From positions 62,001 through 126,000 of IMG/VR virus record IMGVR_UViG_3300017917_002108: a stretch of 64,000 nt of DNA; one strand, written 5' to 3'. The stretch is from a virus. The position numbers were made by a program, and so were the translations under genes. The notes beneath the pieces were generated by a model that did no database searches, was not told the origin of the DNA, and worked only from the letters and a program-made list of their open reading frames with translations. Below, one piece after another: positions 31,878-40,105 of this stretch (positions are counted from its first letter, which is position 1; each line of letters opens with the position of its first letter).

Positions 31878-32724
31878 AATAAAAATCGCAGAGCTGTTTT
31901 ACAGCATCCAAGGTGAAGGACGCTATATGGGGGTGCCCAGTGTGTTCCTTAGAACCTTTGGCTGTAACTTTAAATGTGCTGGGTTTGGAATGCCTAGGGG
32001 TGAACTAAGCTCAGAAGTAGAAGCCATTGCTGCTAGAGTATCGGAGTTTAAGAAGTATGAAGAACTTCCATTGGTTTCTACTGGTTGTGATAGCTATGCT
32101 AGCTGGGATCCTCGCTTTAAGGATCTTAGTCCAATGCTTACTATTGACGCCATCGCAGAAAGAATCTGCGAAATTTTACCATTCAACGGATGGCGAGAAG
32201 AGCACTTGGTTATTACAGGAGGAGAACCGTTGCTTGGGTGGCAACGTGCTTACCCAGAATTGCTGAGACATCCTAAGATGCAAGGCCTTAAAGAAATCAC
32301 ATTTGAAACAAATGGTACTCAACCTCTAACAGAAGAATTTAAAGATTACTTATTGGAATGGTTGATGCCTCATCCAGAATATCAAAAAGAAATCACATTC
32401 AGCGTCAGTGCCAAACTAAGTTGTAGTGGCGAGGAAAGGCATGAAGCCATACGTCCAGAAGTAGTATGCGGATATCAAGACTGGGGACATACTTATCTTA
32501 AATTTGTTGTAGCCACAGAAGAAGACGTAGAAGAAGCTATTGAAACAGCAGATATCTATCGTGCAGAAGGATTTACTGGTTCAATTTACTTGATGCCTGT
32601 GGGCGGTGTTGAAAGTGTGTACACACTAAATAATCGTCGCGTAGCAGAACTAGCGATGAAGAACGGACTAAGATATAGCGACAGATTGCAGGTGCCGCTG
32701 TTTAAAAATGAATGGGGAACTTGA
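31870..32724 (+). CDS. queE: QueE-like radical SAM 7-carboxy-7-deazaguanine synthase
   Basis: The 284-residue protein begins with the QueE signature YSIQGEGRYMGVPSVFLR. Cys32 and Cys36 (GCNFKC) are the first two cluster ligands, but the third, expected two residues after Cys36, is displaced by about 36 residues. Cys73 lies in STGCDSYASW, which matches the CDTKY.W segment after the third cysteine of standard QueE. So an insertion splits the CxxxCxxC motif. VITGGEPLL follows. The enzyme converts carboxytetrahydropterin to CDG, precursor of preQ0. It supports a 7-deazaguanine pathway with FolE and DpdA. Confidence 0.9.
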   Translation: MSKIKIAELFYSIQGEGRYMGVPSVFLRTFGCNFKCAGFGMPRGELSSEVEAIAARVSEFKKYEELPLVSTGCDSYASWDPRFKDLSPMLTIDAIAERICEILPFNGWREEHLVITGGEPLLGWQRAYPELLRHPKMQGLKEITFETNGTQPLTEEFKDYLLEWLMPHPEYQKEITFSVSAKLSCSGEERHEAIRPEVVCGYQDWGHTYLKFVVATEEDVEEAIETADIYRAEGFTGSIYLMPVGGVESVYTLNNRRVAELAMKNGLRYSDRLQVPLFKNEWGT

Positions 32725-33188
32725 TGTTTACAAAAATAATTAAAAAAATTACAGGTATTGATAAACTTGAAGCCAGTATTGCTGAGATGCAGGCCAAAGA
32801 ACTAGAAGTGGTTGAGAAATTAGCTGCCAATCAACGAGAAGTAGAAAGAGCAAGACAGGCCGTAGAAGCAGCCAAAGAAGAAGAAGAATTAGCCAAACTT
32901 AATCCAAAAGAACGTGCTACCAGAAAAAAAGAACCGTGGGTAGCTGTGCTTAACACACATGTTAATAAAGACAATATCAGGAATGGATTCTTTGAGCTTG
33001 ACTGGAATGAGTATTTCGTGCTAAAATTAAAGCAAGAAGGATACGGTTTTGACGGGGACAAAGACGAAGAAATCGTAGATCGGTGGTTCAGAGAGCTCTG
33101 TGCTAATGTGGTAGTTGACGAAGGTGGCAACTTACCTGTTAATACAGGGGTTATTGATATTCAAAGTGTGAAAAAGAATAACCTATGA
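32724..33188 (+). CDS. Coiled-coil conserved phage protein
   Basis: The 154-residue product starts in the queE stop codon (TGATG). The first half is a charged coiled coil (KLEASIAEMQAKELEVVEKL, REVERARQAVEAAKEEEE). The second half (PWVAVLNTHVNKDNIRNGFF then DWNEYFVLKLKQEGYGFDG) is a globular domain seen in other T4-like phages. Function unknown. The end overlaps the RNase H start (ATGA). Confidence 0.68.
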   Translation: MFTKIIKKITGIDKLEASIAEMQAKELEVVEKLAANQREVERARQAVEAAKEEEELAKLNPKERATRKKEPWVAVLNTHVNKDNIRNGFFELDWNEYFVLKLKQEGYGFDGDKDEEIVDRWFRELCANVVVDEGGNLPVNTGVIDIQSVKKNNL

Positions 33189-34171
33189 CATATATTTTAG
33201 TTGATACTGCTAACACATTCTTTCGTGCTAGGCATGTTATTAACGGCGATGCCGATATCAAGCTGGGTATGGCATTTCATATTACTCTAAACTCTATTCG
33301 TAAAGCATGGCAGCAATTCCATGGCAGTCATGTTATTTTCTGTTTAGAGGGAAGATCTTGGCGCAAGGACTACTACGAACCATATAAACGCAATCGTGCA
33401 GAAGCCCGTGCTGCACATACAGAAAAAGAACAAGAAGAAGATCGTGTATTCTGGGAAGCTTTTGATACATTCAAAGAGTTTATCACAGACAAGACTAATT
33501 GTACAGTTCTACGAAATGATCAGCTAGAAGCAGATGATCTCATAGCAGGTTGGATACAAAGTCATCCGGACGATAATCACGTTATCATTTCGACAGACAC
33601 AGATTTCGTGCAACTTATCGCACCTAATGTAAAACAGTATAACGGTGTAATGGAATATACAATTACACACGAAGGAATCTTTGATGACAAAGGTAAACCG
33701 GTCATTGACAAAAAAACCAAAGAACCAAAAGCAGCCCCAAACCCGGAATGGCTCTTATTCGAAAAGTGTATGCGTGGTGATACCAGTGATAATGTCTTCT
33801 CAGCGTATCCGGGTGTGCGTACTAAAGGCACAAGCAAAAAAGTGGGTCTTGCTGAAGCGTTCGAAGATCGTGGCACCAAAGGATTTGCGTGGAACAATCT
33901 CATGCTTCAGAGATGGACTGACCACGAAGGCAAAGAACATAGGGTCCTAGAAGATTATGAACGCAATCGTCGACTAATCGATCTTAGCTATCAGCCAGAC
34001 CACATAAGAGAAATAATCTCTTCAACTATTTCTACAGCAATTACATCAAACAAAAATATCAGCCAAGTGGGAATCAGATTAATTAAATTCTGTAATCTCT
34101 ATGATTTGAAAAAGATTTCAGAACAGGCACAATCATATGCCGAACCATTAAATGCGAGGTATACAATATGA
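33185..34171 (+). CDS. rnh: RNase H / 5'-3' exonuclease (T4 rnh-like, FEN family)
   Basis: The 328-residue protein has the FEN/T4 RNase H pattern: YILVDTANTFFRAR (first metal Asp), QLEADDLIAGW (acidic pair), VIISTDTDFVQL (DTD motif) and GDTSDNVF (second metal site with H3TH start). Length is close to T4 RNase H (305). It removes RNA primers from Okazaki fragments. It sits at the end of the nucleotide-metabolism operon with ATGA overlaps on both sides. Confidence 0.93.
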   Translation: MTYILVDTANTFFRARHVINGDADIKLGMAFHITLNSIRKAWQQFHGSHVIFCLEGRSWRKDYYEPYKRNRAEARAAHTEKEQEEDRVFWEAFDTFKEFITDKTNCTVLRNDQLEADDLIAGWIQSHPDDNHVIISTDTDFVQLIAPNVKQYNGVMEYTITHEGIFDDKGKPVIDKKTKEPKAAPNPEWLLFEKCMRGDTSDNVFSAYPGVRTKGTSKKVGLAEAFEDRGTKGFAWNNLMLQRWTDHEGKEHRVLEDYERNRRLIDLSYQPDHIREIISSTISTAITSNKNISQVGIRLIKFCNLYDLKKISEQAQSYAEPLNARYTI

Positions 34172-34644
34172 CAGAGTTACATGCAAAACCAATCATTAAA
34201 GATAAATTTTGGATAGTAGAAAAAGACGGAGAAAAATTTGCTACGTTGCGTAAAAACGAAGATGACAGATTTATCATGAGTAATGAATTAGGTATTAAAA
34301 TATATGATAATCAAGAAAGTCTAACTCGTCAGTTTGGTAAAGATTTTTTTATTGCTAAAATTGTTCAAGAATCCGATGACAATCTACCTAACGAAGTTCA
34401 CGGTTATCAGGCCAGTACCACACCGTTCAACTCAATGTTCGATATAAAAAGAAAGCTGCCGTTGTTTACTAAAAGTGATGACAGCAAAAGTTTATATTGT
34501 GCTGGTTACTATGTTATTCGTTTCGATAAAGGTTGGGTAAAAAGTTTTTGTCCCAAACTCATTACTCTACAACGATATGAATATCGAGGTCCGTTTAAAA
34601 CAGAACTTGAAATGAAACAGGTGCTATCTAATGTCTCAAAATAA
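34168..34644 (+). CDS. Conserved phage hypothetical protein
   Basis: The 158-residue product overlaps the rnh stop (ATGA). It contains FIMSNELGIKIYD, TPFNSMFDIKRKLPLFTK, LYCAGYYVIRFDKGWVKSFC and RGPFKTELEMKQVL. This is a distinctive protein of cyanophage-like T4 genomes, but its function is unknown to me. Confidence 0.72.
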   Translation: MTELHAKPIIKDKFWIVEKDGEKFATLRKNEDDRFIMSNELGIKIYDNQESLTRQFGKDFFIAKIVQESDDNLPNEVHGYQASTTPFNSMFDIKRKLPLFTKSDDSKSLYCAGYYVIRFDKGWVKSFCPKLITLQRYEYRGPFKTELEMKQVLSNVSK

Positions 34645-34879
34645 TATTCCTAATAATTTACCCACTGTAGAAAAATTAATTCAGCGAGTTAATATGGCTG
34701 AAAAAAGTCAGCAGAAAGAGATTAGAATCACTGTACAAGAAGCCAGAGATTTAACTAACGAATTAGCTGTTATAACTTCTAAACTAGGTAGAACTATCCA
34801 AGAAATACATCAAACGCTAAATGAGATTAAGCAGTCTACATCTCAAATAGACATTAAATTCGACGGCGGAACATTCTAA
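34631..34879 (+). CDS. Small coiled-coil conserved phage protein
   Basis: The 82-residue product is helical (VEKLIQRVNMAEKSQQKEI, LGRTIQEIHQTLNEIKQST) and ends in an acidic FDGGTF motif. It overlaps its upstream neighbour by 14 bases and directly precedes a late promoter box. No function recognised. Confidence 0.65.
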   Translation: MSQNNIPNNLPTVEKLIQRVNMAEKSQQKEIRITVQEARDLTNELAVITSKLGRTIQEIHQTLNEIKQSTSQIDIKFDGGTF

Positions 34880-34884
34880 AAAGA

Positions 34885-34892
34885 CATAAATA
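34885..34892 (+). promoter_or_regulatory. Putative T4-type late promoter (CATAAATA)
   Basis: CATAAATA lies in the 43-base gap, 30 nt before ATG 34923. It marks a switch from the middle-type operon to the following small late genes. Same core as the boxes on the minus strand near 48 and 50.7 kb. Confidence 0.62.
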
Positions 34893-34922
34893 TATACGTG
34901 GTTAATTAGGAACACGTATATA

Positions 34923-35207
34923 ATGAGCAGACCAAAACCCAAGGTTATTCTTGAATACGCAAATAAGGAAACTTACAAGGTCGAACAGATACTTGAAAGT
35001 GAGGCCATATGGGCTGTATTCTACAAGGGTCAACCGTTTAATTTGAAAAGCGGTAGTCTCTTGGCATCATACCCTGGTCCAAAATACAAGAAAGTAAGTT
35101 TTAGTAATCCCGGACATGCACACAATCTAGCTAAGAAACTAAACAGATTATTTAAAACCAAAGACTTTTCTGTATATAAACTGAACCAAGGTGAGAGAAT
35201 AGAATAA
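34923..35207 (+). CDS. Small conserved late phage protein
   Basis: A 94-residue basic protein: VILEYANKETYKVEQIL, then AVFYKGQPFNLK and PGPKYKKVSFSNPGHAHNLAKKL. It follows a late promoter box. The pattern is familiar from T4-like cyanophages, and structure-associated functions have been suggested for such genes, but I cannot assign one. Confidence 0.68.
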   Translation: MSRPKPKVILEYANKETYKVEQILESEAIWAVFYKGQPFNLKSGSLLASYPGPKYKKVSFSNPGHAHNLAKKLNRLFKTKDFSVYKLNQGERIE

Positions 35208-35208
35208 T

Positions 35209-35598
35209 ATGAATATCAAGGATACCTATACAACGGTATTCCTAAGAGCGGCAGGACAACCGTTTACAGAGCAAACTGTTAAAAGTCTCAAGGGAAAATG
35301 GTGGTACAGTACCAGAGATAAAGAAGTTGGCGGCCTTCGCATAACTGACGATTGCTTGCAATTTGTCCGTGATAATGCTAAAATAAAAACATATGAAATC
35401 GATCTACCCAAGGATCTTATTCTTGGCCCGCAGGTCTTATTATGGTTGGATCAATTTTTAAATTCACCATTTCATTTAACCAAAAAAAATATCACAGTGT
35501 TGTCAGAAAAAACTGCTTTTGAACTGTATTTGTTTTCAGGTGATGTGAAAAAAATGGGTTCTGCAAAGGCAATGAATAAAAGACTTAATCAAGAATAA
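35209..35598 (+). CDS. Conserved phage hypothetical protein
   Basis: A 129-residue soluble protein one base after the previous gene, with a mixed alpha/beta pattern (KGKWWYSTRDKEVGGLRITD, LDQFLNSPFHLT, TAFELYLFSGDVKKMG). No motif. Probably late, cotranscribed with its upstream neighbour. Confidence 0.65.
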   Translation: MNIKDTYTTVFLRAAGQPFTEQTVKSLKGKWWYSTRDKEVGGLRITDDCLQFVRDNAKIKTYEIDLPKDLILGPQVLLWLDQFLNSPFHLTKKNITVLSEKTAFELYLFSGDVKKMGSAKAMNKRLNQE

Positions 35599-35633
35599 GC
35601 CCTTAAATTTTTCACACAAGTAAATAATTCGCT

Positions 35634-35906
35634 ATGATTGAAATTAATGCCCTAGACGTACTTAATCGTAGAAAAGTTGATTATATTCCTAATCATTTTT
35701 CTAGAATGAAGGTCAACGACAGCGAAGCCAATATTGTCGAAACTGAATTTTGGATTAAGAATAAGCTACGAGGACGATATTTTTTACTTAAAATTCCTGC
35801 TATTTCGCATGATGGAAAATTAAAAAATAATACTGTCGTGGGATTTGAAAATCATAAAGAGCTAACGTATTTTATGTTGGCCTGTCCACATTTAAGGAGA
35901 ACATGA
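35634..35906 (+). CDS. Small hypothetical protein
   Basis: The 90-residue product starts MIEINALDVLNRRKVDYIPN and has FWIKNKLRGRYFLLKIPAIS. It follows a 35-base gap that holds an AAATAATT stretch but no convincing late box. Its last codons overlap the next start (ATGATG). Not recognised. Confidence 0.62.
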   Translation: MIEINALDVLNRRKVDYIPNHFSRMKVNDSEANIVETEFWIKNKLRGRYFLLKIPAISHDGKLKNNTVVGFENHKELTYFMLACPHLRRT

Positions 35907-36136
35907 TGACTGACGAAATTAAACAAGAAACAGCACCAGCACCTGAAACCGCTGCACCGCAAGCTGCCGCACCACAGGGTCCAGATTTAAATCTAAGCGA
36001 TCTATCTGCACTAAGAAGTATCGTAGATGTAGCTAGTCAAAGAGGAGCATTCAAAGCGGGAGAATTAGAATCAGTAGGTAAAGTTTACAATAAACTTTCA
36101 AACTTTCTAGACTCTGTCGCTAAGAAGGAGGCTTAA
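35906..36136 (+). CDS. Small Ala/Pro/Gln-rich conserved protein
   Basis: I choose ATG 35906 since AAGGAGA (35894-35900) is five bases away; ATG at 35903 is too close. The 76-residue product has a low-complexity N-terminal half (TAPAPETAAPQAAAPQGPD), then a compact helical half (LSALRSIVDVASQRGAFKAG) ending KKEA. Small proteins with this C-terminal pattern are conserved among T4-like cyanophages; unknown role. Confidence 0.68.
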   Translation: MTDEIKQETAPAPETAAPQAAAPQGPDLNLSDLSALRSIVDVASQRGAFKAGELESVGKVYNKLSNFLDSVAKKEA

Positions 36137-36138
36137 TC

Positions 36139-36792
36139 ATGGCCGCTCCTTTAAAACACATAGGTAGAATTAAATCAAATAACAGCAAAGTTCTAACAAT
36201 TTTTAGAACATTACCCGGCGAATCAAATATGGCCTTAGTATTGCCAGTAGCCAATCTTTCAGATTCGTATCACGATTCTGTGATGAAATTAGTAGAAACC
36301 GAACAGGCTCAAGAAGCATTTGAGTTTGGAGAAATTATGTTCACCAGAACATTTCCAGATGGAAGACCTATGTTACAGGCCATGCAGGTAGATAACCAAC
36401 TTCTACGAGTTCCTACAGATACTGTTGAGATGATTCCTACTCCAGGCAGCAGTATTGATCTTCATCAATTAAATATCCTGATCGCAGAACAAAAAAACTG
36501 TGCGGTTGACGATCTTTATACATTCGTTTCCGGTGCACCTAAAAAAACTGATGCGGTAGTAGAAGATGTGGCCAAAATAGAGAATCTAGGCAGAGATGTA
36601 GGTGAACCGAATATTCCTAAACCATTAAAGGCTAAAGAAAATGAAGTTTTATCAGATCTTGATCTAGCCAAATCATATCGTAGCCAAGCAGATGCCATGT
36701 ATAAAGAGGCTGCAAGATTACGTAAACAAGCAGATGAATTAGATCCGCCAAAAAAGAAAACTGTAAAGGCAGCCGAAACCGCCGATGCCTAA
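36139..36792 (+). CDS. Conserved phage hypothetical protein
   Basis: The 217-residue protein has an N-terminal domain (TIFRTLPGESNMALVLPVANL, then LVETEQAQEAFEFGEIMFTR) and a charged, probably helical tail (SYRSQADAMYKEAARLRKQ). Conserved in T4-like aquatic phages. It is coupled to the next gene by an 8-base overlap. No function recognised. Confidence 0.65.
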   Translation: MAAPLKHIGRIKSNNSKVLTIFRTLPGESNMALVLPVANLSDSYHDSVMKLVETEQAQEAFEFGEIMFTRTFPDGRPMLQAMQVDNQLLRVPTDTVEMIPTPGSSIDLHQLNILIAEQKNCAVDDLYTFVSGAPKKTDAVVEDVAKIENLGRDVGEPNIPKPLKAKENEVLSDLDLAKSYRSQADAMYKEAARLRKQADELDPPKKKTVKAAETADA

Positions 36793-37093
36793 GCCTTTAT
36801 TTAAACCTCCAAAACATTTAGTACAAGAATGGCCGGAGGTATTTGAAGATCTCTACATGAATACTATGCCTGTACACTATCTAGAAAGTGTAAGGTTAGA
36901 ATTTCAGAATGGAAGAGTATGGGAAATAAATGTTGCTGATCAACTGAATCTTTCAGCCAGCGAAATAATTGCCGATAGATTAATAGAGACCTTTGCAGAA
37001 TATAAAGATGATATCAAGAAAATTGATTTTAAAATCAATATACTAAAATTAAAAGACGATATACAAAGTCAATCAAATAATATATTGAACTAA
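36785..37093 (+). CDS. Small conserved phage protein upstream of the radical SAM genes
   Basis: The 102-residue product starts MPKPLFKPPKHLVQEWPEVF, with MNTMPVHYLESVRLEFQNGR and a helical end. It precedes the first radical SAM gene by one base. It resembles small virion-morphogenesis proteins of T4-like phages but I cannot name one. It is too large and has no leader/core split typical of a peptide substrate. Confidence 0.62.
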   Translation: MPKPLFKPPKHLVQEWPEVFEDLYMNTMPVHYLESVRLEFQNGRVWEINVADQLNLSASEIIADRLIETFAEYKDDIKKIDFKINILKLKDDIQSQSNNILN

Positions 37094-37094
37094 T

Positions 37095-38714
37095 GTGGAC
37101 AAAAAAATCAAATTTTACGATAAGAATTTTCATAGTATCAGAGAGACGATTAATGAAATAAGCGATTCGTTCTGTGCTGCAAAATGGCTTCAGGTCAGCT
37201 TACATCTTACCAACGGTAAAACTCATAGTTGCTATCACCCCCCTACACATGATATTGACAGGCAGGATCTAGAAATAGATCCTGCTTCTTTGCATAATAC
37301 CAAACAAAAATTCATAGAAAGAAAAATGATGCTGGAAGGTCAAAGACCTCCGGGCTGCGAATATTGTTGGAAGATAGAAGATTCAGGACATATCAGTGAT
37401 AGGTATTATCGCAGCAGCGAACATTGGGCGGTTGATAAAATAGAATATATAAAAAATCTGCCCTATGATTTTTCTATCAATCCCACATATGTTGAAGTCA
37501 ATTTTAATCAGACCTGCAATTTTAAATGTTGTTATTGTAGTCCTCATCTAAGCAGCACATGGCAAGAAGAGGTCGAAGAATATGGTCCTTATAAGATAAA
37601 TTCTTCATTACATAATCACATAGCTACGTTACAAAATGCAGGACTCATGCCTACAGGATCAGCAACAAAAGATAATCCGTATTTAGAATCTTTCTGGAAA
37701 TGGTGGCCTGATTTATATCCCAATCTAAAAGTATTTCGCATGACCGGTGGAGAACCGTTAATGGATGCAAATACTTTTAAAGTTTTAGATTATGTTATAG
37801 AGCATCCTAATAAAGAATTAGAATTAAGTGTTACATCTAACCTTTGCCCGCCAAAAGAACTTTTTGAAAAATTCTTGACAAAAGTTAAACAATTAGATTG
37901 TGTAGACCATCGGGTAGAATGTTATGTTCCAGATCCTAAAAACGGAAAGCCTTGGCAAGAATGGCCGCACTATATTATTGGTGCAAAGAACAAAGAATAT
38001 CACAGAAGCAATTTACCTTCCATAGAACGAAATGATATACCAGAGACCTTTGAAGGCATAGGTCATGCAAAAGAAAACGGAAGTTTTACATATCTATATT
38101 CTTATAAAGATTTTGCCTGCAAACATTTTACATTATATGTAAGCCTAGATAGTGTTGATTCTCAAGCAGAATATATCAGAAATGGTTTAAATTTTTCTAC
38201 CCTAGAATATAACATAGATAAATTTCTTTCAGAAACAGAGAATACTAGTATTAGTTTTATCAACACATTTAATCGATTAAGTATTCCCGGATTACGAAAA
38301 TATTTAGAATTGATGTTAAAGTTACGTAGAAAATTTTCTGGATCTGCTCAGAGATTTAAAGGAACCAAGAGATTCCAGCGTATATGGTTTGATATTCCTT
38401 TATTACGTAAACCTGAATGGTTAAGTGTATTGAATTGCGGTCCAGAAGAAATAACAGAATTAAAGAATATTCTTATCTGGATGGAAGAAAACAAGAGCAG
38501 TAAATATGAGAAAAATTTACAAGGTTTTAGACCCTACGAAATTGAGAAGCTGAAAAGAAACATAGACGTTATAGAAAATAACAAATTTGATGAGATAACT
38601 AAATTAAATAACAACAAAAATTTTAAAGAATTTTTCACCGAACACGATAAAAGAAGAAATACTAATTTTGAAATCAGTTTTCCAGAATTAGCAGAATGGT
38701 ATAGGAATTTATAA
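37095..38714 (+). CDS. Radical SAM protein 1 (N-terminal twitch type)
   Basis: GTG 37095 is the only plausible start before the conserved N-terminus. Of the 539 residues, the first 110 form a twitch-type N-domain with SCYHPPTHDID, GCEYCWKIED and HISDRYY. The radical SAM core has CNFKCCYC (CxxxCxxC) in VNFNQTCNFKC, then FRMTGGEPLMDANT for SAM binding and an LYVSLDSVD strand. A long insertion occurs around residues 280-345, including DHRVECYVPDPKNG. The protein ends with DKRRNTNFEISFPELAEWY. Such twitch rSAM proteins are annotated in phages without known substrate. Confidence 0.88.
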   Translation: MDKKIKFYDKNFHSIRETINEISDSFCAAKWLQVSLHLTNGKTHSCYHPPTHDIDRQDLEIDPASLHNTKQKFIERKMMLEGQRPPGCEYCWKIEDSGHISDRYYRSSEHWAVDKIEYIKNLPYDFSINPTYVEVNFNQTCNFKCCYCSPHLSSTWQEEVEEYGPYKINSSLHNHIATLQNAGLMPTGSATKDNPYLESFWKWWPDLYPNLKVFRMTGGEPLMDANTFKVLDYVIEHPNKELELSVTSNLCPPKELFEKFLTKVKQLDCVDHRVECYVPDPKNGKPWQEWPHYIIGAKNKEYHRSNLPSIERNDIPETFEGIGHAKENGSFTYLYSYKDFACKHFTLYVSLDSVDSQAEYIRNGLNFSTLEYNIDKFLSETENTSISFINTFNRLSIPGLRKYLELMLKLRRKFSGSAQRFKGTKRFQRIWFDIPLLRKPEWLSVLNCGPEEITELKNILIWMEENKSSKYEKNLQGFRPYEIEKLKRNIDVIENNKFDEITKLNNNKNFKEFFTEHDKRRNTNFEISFPELAEWYRNL

Positions 38715-40105
38715 TGGGTACAAAATACATAGAGATTATTAAAGACACCAGAGACCAACTAAACACCGTAGGCAAAGGATTTTGTTTGGCTAAATGGAAT
38801 ATGGAAACTCTGTATCTTCATATGGGGGATAACCATAGTTGCTACCATCCCAGACCTCATAAAATTGATAAATCTCTACTGGAATCTAATCCTAGTGCCC
38901 TACACAATACTCCGTGGAAGAAAGAGCAAAGAAAACTTATGTTAGAGGGCGGAAGGCCAGAAGAATGTTATTACTGTTGGAACATCGAAGATCTACCCGG
39001 AGATCATATCAGCGACAGAATGAAACACAGCTCAAATCATATTCAAACATTAAAACAGATAGTAGATGCTGGATGGGAAGCAGATTACAATCCAAGGCAT
39101 CTAGAAGTTAGTTTTGGTAACGGATGTAATTTTAGATGCGGATATTGCTGTCCTCAGGCCAGCAGTTCATGGATGGAAGAGATTAAAAAACACGGTAACT
39201 ATGATATAACTTATAATCAATACGGTATTGATTTTTTAGGATATAGTGAATTTTATAATAAAGATGATCCGAATCCTTATGTAGATGCGTTCTGGAAATG
39301 GTGGCCTGATCTACAAAAAGATCTCAAGGTTCTTAGGATAACAGGCGGAGAACCGTTAATGAATCCTAATACATTTAATCTCTTAGAGATGTTAGAAAAA
39401 GAACCTGCTCCGCATCTGCAGATACATGTGAATAGTAATCTAGGTGTGACTCACCGGTTGGTTGTGAAATTAGTAGATCATGTTAAAAGATTGCTTGAAA
39501 AGAAAGCGATAAAAGATTTTAAATTGTATACAAGCATAGACACATGGGGTCCTCAGGCAGAGTATATCAGAACAAATTTAGATATCAAACTGTGGGAACA
39601 GAACCTAAGCTATTACTTAGATAATCTTCCTCAACAAGATATAAGTTTTATGATCACGTTCAACGTACTTACGGTGACTAACTTTAGAAATTTATTAGAA
39701 AAAATATTAGAACTTAGAACAAAATTTAAAGGTTCTCCCTGGCATCAAAGAGTACAATTCGATACACCATATTTAAAAGAGCCCCCTCATTGGATGATTA
39801 ATATACTTCCAGAGTCATTCAACACCTATATGGATCAGCACCTCGAGTTCATCAAAGACAATCTTATTAGAGACCCGGGAGACATCGGATTTAACGAAAT
39901 AGAATACGAAGTGTTCAAAAGAGTTAGAGACTATATGAAAGAAAATCCAGTTGATCCTAAAAAAATCTCTCAAGGACGTAGAGATTTCTATGTGTTCTTT
40001 AATGAAACTGATAAACGCAACGGTACAAAGTTTCACGAAGTATTTCCAGAGTACATAGAATTCATGGAACTTTGTAAACAAGAATATTTAAATTATGACA
40101 AATAA
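38714..40105 (+). CDS. Radical SAM protein 2 (paralogue of protein 1)
   Basis: The start overlaps the stop of protein 1 (TAATG). The 463-residue product has the same layout: SCYHPRPHKID and ECYYCWNIED in the N-domain, the core motif CNFRCGYC in FGNGCNFRC, LRITGGEPLMNPNT, YTSIDTWGPQAEYIRTN, and a C-terminal ETDKRNGTKFHEVFPEY. Shared FWKWWPDL and DKRxxTxF segments show recent common origin with protein 1, without its central insertion. No SPASM-type Cys cluster is obvious beyond the N-terminal cysteines. Confidence 0.9.
   Translation: MGTKYIEIIKDTRDQLNTVGKGFCLAKWNMETLYLHMGDNHSCYHPRPHKIDKSLLESNPSALHNTPWKKEQRKLMLEGGRPEECYYCWNIEDLPGDHISDRMKHSSNHIQTLKQIVDAGWEADYNPRHLEVSFGNGCNFRCGYCCPQASSSWMEEIKKHGNYDITYNQYGIDFLGYSEFYNKDDPNPYVDAFWKWWPDLQKDLKVLRITGGEPLMNPNTFNLLEMLEKEPAPHLQIHVNSNLGVTHRLVVKLVDHVKRLLEKKAIKDFKLYTSIDTWGPQAEYIRTNLDIKLWEQNLSYYLDNLPQQDISFMITFNVLTVTNFRNLLEKILELRTKFKGSPWHQRVQFDTPYLKEPPHWMINILPESFNTYMDQHLEFIKDNLIRDPGDIGFNEIEYEVFKRVRDYMKENPVDPKKISQGRRDFYVFFNETDKRNGTKFHEVFPEYIEFMELCKQEYLNYDK

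Noticed and set aside
36785-37093. The 102-residue protein as a peptide substrate for the radical SAM enzymes
   Set aside because: It has no leader/core layout, is globular in pattern, and looks like a general T4-like conserved protein.
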